DNA from: a virus
Direction: 5' to 3' (one strand)
Virus record (IMG/VR): IMGVR_UViG_3300037587_000328
Location: 1 to 23,876 of that record
DNA length: 23,876 nucleotides
This document shows positions 5,633 through 12,797 of the stretch, piece by piece. Position numbers and translations under genes: made by a program. The stretch's first letter is position 1. Every line of letters begins with the position of its first letter. The notes under the pieces are model-generated. The model saw only the letters and a list, made by a program, of their open reading frames with translations. It did not search any database and was not told where the DNA came from.

Positions 5633-5670
5633 TACAAATTTATTTGTATTATATTTGTAATTTATTTGTA
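5633..5670. promoter_or_regulatory. Operator array: three ATTTGTA repeats at 11-bp spacing
   Basis: ATTTGTA occurs at 5642-5648, 5653-5659 and 5664-5670, exactly 11 bp apart. The inverse TACAAAT at 5633-5639 makes a perfect 16-bp palindrome with the first copy. One-turn spacing puts all sites on one DNA face, as expected for cooperative binding by RHH dimers. It lies between divergent promoters and 66 bases upstream of an RHH gene. Confidence 0.7.
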
Positions 5671-5673
5671 GGT

Positions 5674-5706
5674 TTGACTTGACTATAATGTTGATAGTAG
5701 TAGTAT
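5674..5706 (+). promoter_or_regulatory. Putative rightward promoter of the recombination operon
   Basis: Overlapping TTGACT hexamers (5674-5679 and 5679-5684) precede TAGTAT (5701-5706), with a 16-base spacer from the second. An alternative -10 TATAAT lies at 5684-5689 but has no good -35 at the right distance. The site abuts the last ATTTGTA repeat, so a bound repressor would overlap the -35. Which hexamers are used is uncertain. Confidence 0.5.
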
Positions 5707-5736
5707 AGAGGTATCAAAACAAAAGAAGGAAACGAA

Positions 5737-5919
5737 ATGCCACGATTAACTATTTACGTCTCAGATGATGAAAAAGAAATGTTTGATAATGTTGCTAATT
5801 TCCACGGCAATAAAGTTAGCGCCCTGGCTAGGGAGTGGCACATTAACAAGCTAAAGCGGGAACACGCAAAAGTGTTTAGCCAGGTTATCAAAACAATGGG
5901 GACGCCTGAAAATGAGTGA
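5737..5919 (+). CDS. Ribbon-helix-helix regulator of the rightward operon
   Basis: This 60-residue protein starts MPRLTIYVSDDEKEMFDNVA: the PRLTIYVS strand followed by two helices fits the CopG/Arc RHH fold. Its C-terminal helix is Lys/Glu-rich (KLKREHAKVFSQV). It is the first gene after the 11-bp-spaced operator array and has an AGAAGGAAACGAA ribosome site, which suggests autoregulation of the operon. Its end overlaps the annealing-protein gene by eight bases. It is not a close copy of the RHH protein at 3238-3441 and has a different putative operator. Confidence 0.8.
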   Translation: MPRLTIYVSDDEKEMFDNVANFHGNKVSALAREWHINKLKREHAKVFSQVIKTMGTPENE

Positions 5920-6565
5920 TTCAAGCGCGATATTCAAAACCCTAAGTGCCATTGATATATCTTCAATGGTTCGCCAAAAAGGTAAGTTTTGGTATATGCC
6001 GTGGGCCAATGCCGTTAGGGAGGTAGTTAAAAATTATCCGTCAATGACCTGGAGCTTTACTGATTATGATGGTTTGCCATTTCTTGAAACTAAATTAGGA
6101 TTTTTTGTCGAATGCTCCGTCACTATTGACGGCCTATGTCGTAAGCAAATGATGCCGGTTCTTGACTTTAAGAATCAAACAAACATGAGTCCGATGGCTA
6201 ATGATATAAATAAATCTCAAATGAGATCTTTAGCAAAAGCTATATCTCTTCACGGTCTTGGTCTTGATTTGTGGGCAGGTGAGGACTTGATAGGATGGGG
6301 GGAAGATGGCGTAACTGAAGTTGAGGCGCAAACCAAAGAGCAAGTTTTAGCGAGCGAAAAAGAAGTAAGCGATTGGTTAAACGATCAAATATCAAGCTTT
6401 AAGTCTATACCGAACGAATCAGCAGTTAAAACCGTTGCTAATCGCATAAAAGAGAATTTGAGAGCCAAGTTAGTTGATCAGAGCTTTAACAAAAAGCAAT
6501 TCACCGACCTGTTAAAAAGCTCGGTTAGTAATAGAATTAACGAATTAAATCAACATAACAAATAG
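5912..6565 (+). CDS. DUF1071/Sak-type single-strand annealing protein
   Basis: A 217-residue protein with the DUF1071 layout: IFKTLSAIDISSMVRQKGKF (7-26) then WYMPWANAVREVVKNYPSMT (27-46), a central beta region, and SQMRSLAKAISLHGLGLDLW (102-121) followed by AGED. Members belong to the Rad52-like Sak group of phage recombinases, which anneal complementary single strands during phage recombination. The C-terminal third is a charged helical extension. The ATG is embedded in the end of the RHH gene. The genes after it encode a coiled-coil accessory protein and an SSB-like protein, typical partners. No YqaJ-type exonuclease is seen in the operon. Confidence 0.85.
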   Translation: MSDSSAIFKTLSAIDISSMVRQKGKFWYMPWANAVREVVKNYPSMTWSFTDYDGLPFLETKLGFFVECSVTIDGLCRKQMMPVLDFKNQTNMSPMANDINKSQMRSLAKAISLHGLGLDLWAGEDLIGWGEDGVTEVEAQTKEQVLASEKEVSDWLNDQISSFKSIPNESAVKTVANRIKENLRAKLVDQSFNKKQFTDLLKSSVSNRINELNQHNK

Positions 6566-6575
6566 GGAAACAAAA

Positions 6576-7967
6576 ATGACTAACGAAAACGATATCCAAT
6601 ATGCAATTATGACTTTATTTGCTGGCGAAATGACCGAGCAAGGTTTAGCCGAATTGCGCAAGCGCTTCCCAAAAGACATTGTGCATGATATGACTGACGA
6701 AAAGCAATTTAAATCAGGCCGAAAAGTTCGCACTGAATTAAACAAATTAACCAAGGCAATCAAAGATCGCCGCCTTAGCGTTACCGGTGAAATCAAAACC
6801 AAGGCCGACGATCTAACAAACGAGGTTGAATTGATTTTTGCCACTGTTGTTGGCCCTTTCGAGACTCAACTTGAAGTTAACAAAAAAGCCAAAGAAAAAG
6901 CCGAACGAGAACTAAAGGAGCTGTTAGGCGGTCAGAGAGTCGAAATTAGCAACATGAATAATTTTGTGACCGAATGTATCGGAAAGACATCAAAGTACAT
7001 CTCTGACGTTATTGAAGCGGTAGATTTGATTGATACAACGTATTTTCACAAAGAAATAATTCATGAAGCTATCGAAGTTAAAAAAGCGGTTGAATCTCGA
7101 CTAGCTGAGTTATTAACCCAGGCATTAAACGAAGAAACCCTCCAGGAAGAGCGAGCCAAATTACTCAAACAGCAAGAAGCCGCCGCCGCCGCTCAACTAA
7201 TTATCGATTTAAAAGCCAAAGCACAAGAACGACTTAATAAACTAATGATGATCCCGACAGGTTTTTTCGGCAAAACATCGAAAGAAATTAACACCAAAAT
7301 CGAATCGTTGAAAAACTTTGAAGTGTTAGAGTCTGAATTTGGCGAGCTATTTAACCAAGCTAATTCATCTAAAACACAGGTTATAAACCAGCTTGAAATG
7401 ATGGCTAATCAACAAGAAACGGTTGAGCAAGCGCAAGCGCAAGTTGAGCAATCAAAGCCCGAAGCTGTCGATCAGGTAGAGCTAAAGAGCAAAATAGCAA
7501 CAGAACGCGCAACGCTACCTTATGCCGATTCCGCACAAGCCAGGGGAAACCAACAGCGCAACATTGATCGCCTTGTTTCTCAACTTGAGCCGGAACAAAA
7601 TAACGTCGAGTTAGGGTCAATGGCCGAAGTAATGGCTAAAAACGCGCCAACGATAGCAGAAACTAAAACTGTTAGGGGTTTTTTGACCGAATACAATAAA
7701 GCTAATGGTTATGGTGTTGACGATGAATGCCTTATTGAAACATTAACCGAAAGTAAAAGAGTTCACACTGATTCATATATCGACATGCACCGTTGGTACG
7801 GAATTCAAAGTGTAGTAAATGAGATTGATGGCGTATTTATAATGTTTAGTGATTATATCATTACTGGTGATAACGGAATGGCAGACATGGATTTAAGCCA
7901 CAACCTTGATGGTATGGTAATTGTTCATAGAAAAGAGCGAACAGTAATTGAAGTTTATTACGCTTAA
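6576..7967 (+). CDS. Coiled-coil recombination-accessory protein, DUF1351-like, with extra C-terminal domain
   Basis: This 463-residue protein has a long charged helical region (about 1-290; for example KAKEKAERELKELLGG and LLKQQEAAAAAQLIIDLKAK). Its opening and position between an annealing protein and an SSB-like protein resemble the DUF1351 proteins of phage recombination modules. A Gln-rich linker (about 275-305; QETVEQAQAQVEQSKPE) leads to a distinct strand-rich C-terminal domain (about 370-463; GYGVDDECLIETLTESKR ... VHRKERTVIEVYYA), which I do not recognise and which may be a fusion. The ribosome site is AGGGAAACAAAA. Role in recombination is inferred from neighbours; no nuclease motif is seen. 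Confidence 0.65.
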   Translation: MTNENDIQYAIMTLFAGEMTEQGLAELRKRFPKDIVHDMTDEKQFKSGRKVRTELNKLTKAIKDRRLSVTGEIKTKADDLTNEVELIFATVVGPFETQLEVNKKAKEKAERELKELLGGQRVEISNMNNFVTECIGKTSKYISDVIEAVDLIDTTYFHKEIIHEAIEVKKAVESRLAELLTQALNEETLQEERAKLLKQQEAAAAAQLIIDLKAKAQERLNKLMMIPTGFFGKTSKEINTKIESLKNFEVLESEFGELFNQANSSKTQVINQLEMMANQQETVEQAQAQVEQSKPEAVDQVELKSKIATERATLPYADSAQARGNQQRNIDRLVSQLEPEQNNVELGSMAEVMAKNAPTIAETKTVRGFLTEYNKANGYGVDDECLIETLTESKRVHTDSYIDMHRWYGIQSVVNEIDGVFIMFSDYIITGDNGMADMDLSHNLDGMVIVHRKERTVIEVYYA

Positions 7968-7973
7968 TTTAAC

Positions 7974-7992
7974 TGGCGGTTAATAGCCGCCA
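7974..7992 (+). other. Intergenic RNA hairpin before the SSB-like gene
   Basis: TGGCGG (7974-7979) pairs with CCGCCA (7987-7992), with a further T-G pair inside. No T-run follows, so it is not a terminator. It lies between stop 7967 and the start codon at 8014 and could stabilise or be a processing site for the downstream message. It may be chance. Confidence 0.35.
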
Positions 7993-8013
7993 CCACAAAA
8001 AAGAGGCAAAAAA

Positions 8014-8373
8014 ATGGCAAAGCGTATCGTAGCAAAAACAGGCGAGTATCAAAAAGACGGCCAAACTAAAGGCGAATACACCAAACTAGGCGTATTACTA
8101 AATAATCAAAACGGCGATTATATGCTGTTAGATCCATCAGTGTCGCTAGCTGGGGTTTTATTAAAGCAAAATGCACTTGCGGCAAAATCAAACGGACAAC
8201 AGCGTGACATGGTTATGATCTCAATATTCGATGATGACAATCAACCACAGCAGCAGGGGCAACAGCAAGGCGGTTATCAACAACAAGGCCAACAACAAGG
8301 CGGCTATCAAGGTCAGCCACAGCAGCAGGGAGGTCAGCAGCAGCAAGGTGGCTATCAGGGTCAGCGCGGCTAG
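8014..8373 (+). CDS. SSB-like protein with Gln/Gly-rich tail
   Basis: Residues 1-76 form a compact beta-rich domain (AKRIVAKTGEYQKDGQTKGE ... GVLLNNQNGDYMLLDPS) resembling small phage ssDNA-binding proteins encoded next to annealing proteins. Residues 77-119 are almost entirely Gln, Gly, Tyr and Pro, with GGYQ occurring four times, an intrinsically disordered tail like SSB linkers. The usual acidic SSB tip is absent from the end (GGYQGQRG); a short acidic patch (IFDDDN) instead lies just before the tail. The likely role is coating single strands for the annealing protein. The OB-fold call is from pattern and context only. Confidence 0.7.
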   Translation: MAKRIVAKTGEYQKDGQTKGEYTKLGVLLNNQNGDYMLLDPSVSLAGVLLKQNALAAKSNGQQRDMVMISIFDDDNQPQQQGQQQGGYQQQGQQQGGYQGQPQQQGGQQQQGGYQGQRG

Positions 8374-8384
8374 TCATCGGAGCA

Positions 8385-8408
8385 GCTATCACGTTAATTC
8401 GTGATAGC
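8385..8408 (+). other. Nine-base-pair hairpin after the SSB-like gene
   Basis: GCTATCACG (8385-8393), loop TTAATT, CGTGATAGC (8400-8408), a perfect 9-bp inverted repeat. It starts 11 bases after the SSB-like stop codon. No U-tract follows (ATTAATTAAAC), so it is more likely a 3'-end stabiliser, an RNA-processing site or a protein-binding palindrome than a terminator. Confidence 0.5.
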
Positions 8409-8436
8409 ATTAATTAAACAACAGGGAGTTTATAAA

Positions 8437-8559
8437 ATGATTGACGGCGTTGAAACTGACAAGGATCCTAATCGCCTAACCGAGTTAGAGCGACAGAAGC
8501 AGGAAATAAAACGACTCGCGAAGGCACGTAAAGAGCGGGAACGATTGAAGCGTAAATAA
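8437..8559 (+). CDS. Small highly charged protein (40 aa)
   Basis: The 40-codon frame from ATG 8437 (MIDGVETDKDPNRLTELERQ) has a strong AGGGAGTTTATAAA ribosome site. The C-terminal 25 residues form a very basic amphipathic helix (KQEIKRLAKARKERERLKRK), suggesting nucleic-acid or protein binding. It sits in the rightward operon between the SSB-like gene and the zinc protein. No family recognised. Confidence 0.6.
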   Translation: MIDGVETDKDPNRLTELERQKQEIKRLAKARKERERLKRK

Positions 8560-8568
8560 GGGAAAATA

Positions 8569-8760
8569 ATGAGTAAGCAATCAGAAGCAAAAAAATCACA
8601 GAACTATCTAGAGCCAAAAGAGGTTCTTATGTGTCACAACTGCGATCACTTCAGTAGTACTATAGAAGAAACTCAATGGGGGCAAAAGGAGAGCAATCTT
8701 CGATGCGGCATGGGAGGTTTTGCGGTTAAAAAAACATCAACCTGTGACTTCCATTCTTAA
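8569..8760 (+). CDS. Small zinc-binding phage protein (63 aa)
   Basis: The 63-residue product has four cysteines and a histidine in a plausible zinc-site layout: C22-x2-C25 (CHNCDHF), C46 (RCGMGGFAV) and C59/H62 (TCDFHS). The pattern CxxC ... RCGxGGFAV ... TC is common among short phage proteins of unknown function. An AGGGAAAATA ribosome site precedes ATG 8569. Metal binding is inferred. Confidence 0.7.
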   Translation: MSKQSEAKKSQNYLEPKEVLMCHNCDHFSSTIEETQWGQKESNLRCGMGGFAVKKTSTCDFHS

Positions 8761-8797
8761 CACCAATTAACGCGCCTATGGGCGCAAAGGAATCGAA

Positions 8798-8962
8798 ATG
8801 GATGGATATAGAACTATGGCTGTATACGGACTTGTTGATTGCGATGGTGACATGTGTGTGGTTTTCGACGACGAAGAAATGGCAATTAGTGACGCCGAAG
8901 AAGTTGGTTGTCAAAAGTGCGATGTAAAAGAGCTTACTCTTTATATTAAGAATGACTCTTGA
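8798..8962 (+). CDS. Small acidic hypothetical protein (54 aa)
   Basis: ATG 8798 lies after AAAGGAATCGAA and a small GCGCC/GGCGC hairpin (8772-8785). The 54-residue product (MDGYRTMAVYGLVDCDGDMC ...) is strongly acidic, with four cysteines (two in the first half, then CQKC-like spacing at 38 and 41) and ends in a strand (ELTLYIKNDS). The cysteine pairs could bind metal. Its TGA overlaps the TTG start of the next gene. No family recognised. Confidence 0.6.
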   Translation: MDGYRTMAVYGLVDCDGDMCVVFDDEEMAISDAEEVGCQKCDVKELTLYIKNDS

Positions 8963-9255
8963 AGTACCTAGTCAAAGGGCTTGAAAGCGCTGAACGAATG
9001 GCCCTTATTTTATCTCTGACCAAGATGTCAAGCGAGTCAATGATTGATGCGATAACTGACCATCTAGTTAGAGGTAGCAGCGAGAAAGTGGCTTGCGCTG
9101 CTAATGGTGTTATTCAGCAAAATTTCAACAAAACATTAAAGTCATTAAACGTGATCGCCGGGAAGGTTGAAGCTATTAAAGATCTGGACTGGCATCACTT
9201 AACTGATGTTATTTTAAAAGAGGATGAGGATAATGAACAAGGAACAACTTGTTAA
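8959..9255 (+). CDS. Hypothetical helical protein (98 aa) with TTG start
   Basis: The frame opens at TTG 8959, overlapping the previous stop as TTGA; the first in-frame ATG is at 8998 and has no better ribosome site. I keep TTG because of the overlap, but the shorter form is possible. The product is helical (ESAERMALILSLTKMSSES ...) with no membrane segment and an acidic C-terminus (LKEDEDNEQGTTC). It overlaps the endolysin start by 23 bases. Its place just before the lysis genes is the only functional hint. Confidence 0.55.
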   Translation: MKYLVKGLESAERMALILSLTKMSSESMIDAITDHLVRGSSEKVACAANGVIQQNFNKTLKSLNVIAGKVEAIKDLDWHHLTDVILKEDEDNEQGTTC

Positions 9256-9706
9256 TCTGGTTGTGATACCAACGCTAAAAGAAATAGCTAAAGGGATCGG
9301 CGCTAAACCTGTTCTTGCTATTACGATGATTATAGCTCATGAGTCAAAGGGTGGTAATTACCTAAAGCAAATAGGTGGAGGCCCGGCGCTTGGTATTATT
9401 CAGATGGAGCCAACAACGCACGATTCAATTTGGGACAACGGCGATTCAATTTGGGATAACGCATTTTTAATGGGCATTGTCACAAAAGATGAATTTGATA
9501 ATAAACGCCAACCATTGGCCGGGCGGTTAATTTACGACTTGCGTTATAACGTATTTATGGCCAGGCAATATTTATTCATGGATACAGCGCCGCTACCGTC
9601 GACACCTTATCAAATGTCGGCTTATCTAAAAGACTACTGGAATAGCGCTGGCGGTGCGGCTGACAGTAATAGCTATTTGCGTGATTATGAACTGTGGGGT
9701 AAATAA
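9233..9706 (+). CDS. Lysozyme-like endolysin
   Basis: I use ATG 9233 (MNKEQLVNLVVIPTLKEIAK), which has an AGGATGAGGA ribosome site, rather than an in-frame ATG nine bases upstream. The 157-residue protein has an SLT/lysozyme-like core: a catalytic-type Glu in IIAHESKGGNYLKQ (about residues 34-47), then GGGPALGIIQMEPTTHDSIW, a motif of phage muramidase/transglycosylase endolysins. No signal peptide or SAR anchor is visible, so export should need the holin encoded next. It would cleave the glycan backbone of peptidoglycan. An in-frame 7-residue duplication (DSIWDNG/DSIWDNA) follows the core motif. Confidence 0.8.
   Translation: MNKEQLVNLVVIPTLKEIAKGIGAKPVLAITMIIAHESKGGNYLKQIGGGPALGIIQMEPTTHDSIWDNGDSIWDNAFLMGIVTKDEFDNKRQPLAGRLIYDLRYNVFMARQYLFMDTAPLPSTPYQMSAYLKDYWNSAGGAADSNSYLRDYELWGK
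9422..9463 (+). repeat. Tandem 21-base duplication in the endolysin
   Basis: Two adjacent 21-base units (9422-9442, 9443-9463) differ at only three bases. They encode DSIWDNG and DSIWDNA in frame. Related endolysins usually have one THxxIWDN segment as I recall, so this looks like a recent small expansion next to the active-site region. Confidence 0.75.
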
Positions 9707-9707
9707 T

Positions 9708-10274
9708 ATGAGTTGGTCAAAAGTAGGTGGTTTTCTAAAATCGGTATTACCAATAGCGGCAACGGCATTAACCGGCGGCGGGGCTGGCATTGTTGGCTCG
9801 TTGCTATCTGCTGCGATGGGGGTTGATGATAATCCTGATGCGGTAATGGCTAAGCTAAAAAGCGATCCAGAAGCTATTTTGAAATATAAATTAGCTGAAC
9901 TTGAAACTAACCGCGATGTAATAATCGAAGCTCAAAAAGTTGACATGGAAAAACTCAAGACAGTTAATGAGACATATCGAGTCGAGATTAATTCGGGTGA
10001 TCCGTTTGTGCGTCGATGGCGACCTTTTTACGGTTATTGCGTTGCGGTTAGTTGGTTGATTCAAATGATGGGCTTTACTTTCGTATTTGGATATACGGCT
10101 ATAAAGAACCCTGACAAGCTCATGTTAGTGATTCAACAGTTTGCTGTGCTATCGGGTTCATTAATCGCGTTGTGGGGTATAGCGTTAGCTGTGCTTGGCG
10201 TAAGCGTACACAAACGAAGCCAAGACAAAGTAGGCGATAAAGCCAAGGGATTTTTGGCTAGGTTTATTAAATAA
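9708..10274 (+). CDS. Holin, GTA-type three-transmembrane family
   Basis: The start is ATG 9708 (MSWSKVGGFLKSVLPIAATA), with GGGGT seven bases upstream; a GTG in frame at 9654 lies inside the endolysin and is not preferred. The 188-residue protein has an N-terminal hydrophobic Gly/Ala-rich segment (about 12-37), a charged helical middle, the motif DPFVRRWRPFYGY (98-110) and two membrane helices (about 107-132 and 140-165). This matches the 'holin of 3TMs' family first described in gene transfer agents. It would permeabilise the inner membrane to release the endolysin. No Rz/Rz1 spanin follows; the gene is the last of the rightward operon. Confidence 0.85.
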   Translation: MSWSKVGGFLKSVLPIAATALTGGGAGIVGSLLSAAMGVDDNPDAVMAKLKSDPEAILKYKLAELETNRDVIIEAQKVDMEKLKTVNETYRVEINSGDPFVRRWRPFYGYCVAVSWLIQMMGFTFVFGYTAIKNPDKLMLVIQQFAVLSGSLIALWGIALAVLGVSVHKRSQDKVGDKAKGFLARFIK

Positions 10275-10291
10275 CACCAAGGCGCAATCCC

Positions 10292-10313
10292 GCCCCGAAT
10301 TAACGGGGCTTTC
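10292..10313 (+). terminator. Rightward operon terminator
   Basis: GCCCCG (10292-10297), loop AATTAA, CGGGGC (10304-10309), then TTTCC. The stem is strong and the U-tract short. It lies 17 bases after the holin stop and one base from the end of the converging tailspike gene. On the minus strand the stem is followed by GGGATT, so it works mainly for rightward transcripts. Confidence 0.7.
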
Positions 10314-12797
10314 CTACGTATCAGACGATCTGATTATTGAGAATTTTATTTGTATCGCCCCAATTTCGGCAACCGCCCCGCCAGTATTGATGACGTTTAT
10401 ATTAAACGAGCCAGCCCCGGTTGCCGAAACATTCGCTACAGTAAACGCGCTAGACGGGCCGCTTTTAATTGAAACAATAACAGAGTCATTAGCGGCAACT
10501 TTATTGTTAAATACAGGAAATGCCGCCGCAGCTCCAGGCGCCAATATTGTTGTATCTGTCGTAATGGTTCCGCAAATGTTGTTTATTGTTACCGCTGTTA
10601 CTCGGCTGGTTATTTGAGTTACCGTCGCTCCGGTTCCTGTAACATAACCAAACGGGCCGGGAAATGTTGTTCCTGATTGCCCTGTGAAAATAGATTTGCT
10701 TATTAAGTTGCTACTTGCTGCGTCAGGCCCGCCGCCAATTACATACGTTTTAGCGTTCGGGCTTTTCAAATTAATTACCGGATTGCCGCTGCCAGTAAAA
10801 CCGAATGGCGTGTATCCCACCAACGATTCAGGCAAAATAACCATCCCCTCCAGAAACCCGACTTTTCCAGCCGTCACAACGCCGGCGGTTAGGAAGTATA
10901 CCGAGCCTTGAAGCACAGAATAACCGCCTCCCGTATTTTGTGAAAAATCCCAAATCCAACCACGGCAATTTTCAACGTGAGGCGATAACCAAACATTGTT
11001 TGATGAGCTATCTCTCATTCTCCACCCGATAGCGTTATTCTCGACATCACAAGATGTAAATGTAGTGCTATTCACCTGCCCCAAATCAAAACCTATAAAT
11101 CGGCTGGCGCCAGAGCATTTATTGAATGTCAAATCTGAATTTGCAGTATCGAATTCGTACATCGCTTTAGGGTTTAGCGCTGCGGCCCATCCGGTATTTG
11201 CCGCACCTGCGTTAGCTGTGGATTCCGCTAACTCGCTTAATATTACATTAGCAAAACCAGCGCCAGCCGAATCAGCCGCGCCAACGCTTACTATAGTTGT
11301 TTCGACTGGCGCAAAATGAGATACAAATTCCATCCCGGCTGATAGGGTTGCTGCCTCTGCATTAGTTACTGTTATGTTGGCGCTACCGAGTAAAGTATCG
11401 GCGGTTCCATCCACAAAGTCAGAGACTCCAAAATAAATAAGTTTTTCATAGTCAGAAAAGAAACAGTTTTTCCCCACGACTAACTGTGATACGTCATTTG
11501 CAACAATGTCCTTAATATAAGATCCGAATCTAAAGTTTGTTACCTTGAACGCTATACCATCAGTATTAAATATATTACCATTTTCAAAAGAGCATCTATC
11601 ACAAGTTAGTGCGCCACTTGCATTCTCGATTATTGCATTTCCTGATACTGTGCCGGATGCGAAAGAAATACCTGCTCCAGTAGTTGTTATTGATGCTTGA
11701 CAAAAATCGGTTTTTATACCTGTTGCGCTGAATATTGGCCCGTCTAGGCTGTATGATGATGCTGACCATTCCACGCATCCAACGATCCGCAAGGCTGCAA
11801 AGTTATATGCCGCCTGTACAGCCGTAGTGTTAAATGATGCCGGGCCGTCAAGTGCGCCGAAGGTGTCGACGTTAATAATATTTCTAACTCTAACGACTAA
11901 AGCTACCCCAGGATTAGCAATACTCTCGATAACGCCAAACGTGTCTGGTAGATCAACAAACACTGTGGTCCCAACGGTTACTACATCACCAGGGAATCCC
12001 CCCCCTTTTCCTGCTGTGCGCTCTTTTACGTCTACCGCATCACCAGCCTGTGCCGATGTGTCAGCTTGCCAAATCGCTAGCGTTGCGGGGTTTAGGCGGT
12101 CAGGATCAACAATTTTATCAAAATCATTATTGTTATAGGCATAGTTTCCGTTACCTGTTGCGCCAAATGGCAAAGGCAAGTATTGAACACCGTTAAACGC
12201 TAAAACCACACCATCTACAAGCGCCCATTGGTTACCGTTTGCATCATTAAGCAGAAAGTCAGCTAGCTGCGTTGGGCTTTGGCTGACAGTTTGACCGACT
12301 ACGCCGTTTAGCTGCCATTTTCCGCCGCCGCCATCGCCTGGTAACGTGTGACCGCTAAGAGTCAAAACAGTGCTATTCGGATGAGTGGTCGTGCTAGCGA
12401 TTAACTCTAACGTTGTTTGCTGTGCCGCTGCTAATAAGGCGATATCTCGCGCCGCTTCCGTGTCTGCCAAGATACCCTGGAATAACAATAATTGAGCGTC
12501 AGTTGGCGGGACGATGGCATTAAGTAAGCCGGGTAAATCGGTCGCTGTGCTATCCTGATTTACCGTTACAACCCCAAGCGATTTATAATTAACGTCTTTT
12601 ATGTCGAGATATTCAACAAGGATCAGGCCGAATTCAAGAGTGATATTATACAACCCATTTGGCGGTATAATTAAAACGCTACGGGCAAATTGTATTGTCT
12701 CGCCGGTTGTTGTCTGATGGGTAAACCTGATTTGATCACCTACTGCAACCTCGCCAGTAGGGTCTAATAATGTCCCAGTTAATGTGATGCTCGCCAT
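10314..12797 (-). CDS. Tailspike / tail fibre protein
   Basis: The 827-residue, last gene of the structural block. The N-terminal 110 residues form a beta-rich virion-attachment domain (ASITLTGTLLDPTGEVAVGD), then a short Ala-rich coiled coil (ADTEAARDIALLAAAQQT) leads to beta domains (GGGGKWQLNG, NQWALVDG). From about residue 305 (DTFGALDGPASFNTTAVQAA) there is a pectate-lyase-type beta-helix with repeated short strands and Asn turns (NSTTFTSCDVENNAIGW), followed by a strand-rich C-terminal domain. Proteins of this design bind and often cleave host surface polysaccharide as trimers. No catalytic residues are assigned. The ATG overlaps the previous stop (TAATG). A run of eight G lies in the coding strand near residue 265. 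Confidence 0.8.
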   Translation of the reverse strand: MASITLTGTLLDPTGEVAVGDQIRFTHQTTTGETIQFARSVLIIPPNGLYNITLEFGLILVEYLDIKDVNYKSLGVVTVNQDSTATDLPGLLNAIVPPTDAQLLLFQGILADTEAARDIALLAAAQQTTLELIASTTTHPNSTVLTLSGHTLPGDGGGGKWQLNGVVGQTVSQSPTQLADFLLNDANGNQWALVDGVVLAFNGVQYLPLPFGATGNGNYAYNNNDFDKIVDPDRLNPATLAIWQADTSAQAGDAVDVKERTAGKGGGFPGDVVTVGTTVFVDLPDTFGVIESIANPGVALVVRVRNIINVDTFGALDGPASFNTTAVQAAYNFAALRIVGCVEWSASSYSLDGPIFSATGIKTDFCQASITTTGAGISFASGTVSGNAIIENASGALTCDRCSFENGNIFNTDGIAFKVTNFRFGSYIKDIVANDVSQLVVGKNCFFSDYEKLIYFGVSDFVDGTADTLLGSANITVTNAEAATLSAGMEFVSHFAPVETTIVSVGAADSAGAGFANVILSELAESTANAGAANTGWAAALNPKAMYEFDTANSDLTFNKCSGASRFIGFDLGQVNSTTFTSCDVENNAIGWRMRDSSSNNVWLSPHVENCRGWIWDFSQNTGGGYSVLQGSVYFLTAGVVTAGKVGFLEGMVILPESLVGYTPFGFTGSGNPVINLKSPNAKTYVIGGGPDAASSNLISKSIFTGQSGTTFPGPFGYVTGTGATVTQITSRVTAVTINNICGTITTDTTILAPGAAAAFPVFNNKVAANDSVIVSIKSGPSSAFTVANVSATGAGSFNINVINTGGAVAEIGAIQIKFSIIRSSDT

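Noticed and set aside
5684-5689. TATAAT as -10 of the rightward promoter
   Set aside because: No acceptable -35 lies 16-18 bases upstream; TTGACT with TAGTAT fits better, though the TATAAT cannot be fully excluded.
9654-9707. GTG start extending the holin by 18 residues
   Set aside because: It lies within the endolysin gene without a ribosome site; ATG 9708 has one and gives the usual holin N-terminus.
10292-10313. Bidirectional terminator also serving the late structural operon
   Set aside because: On the minus strand the stem is not followed by T; the late transcript must end beyond it or by another route.
10387-12138. Several plus-strand ORFs under the tailspike gene
   Set aside because: They are scattered, low-complexity antisense shadows of one long convincing minus-strand gene.
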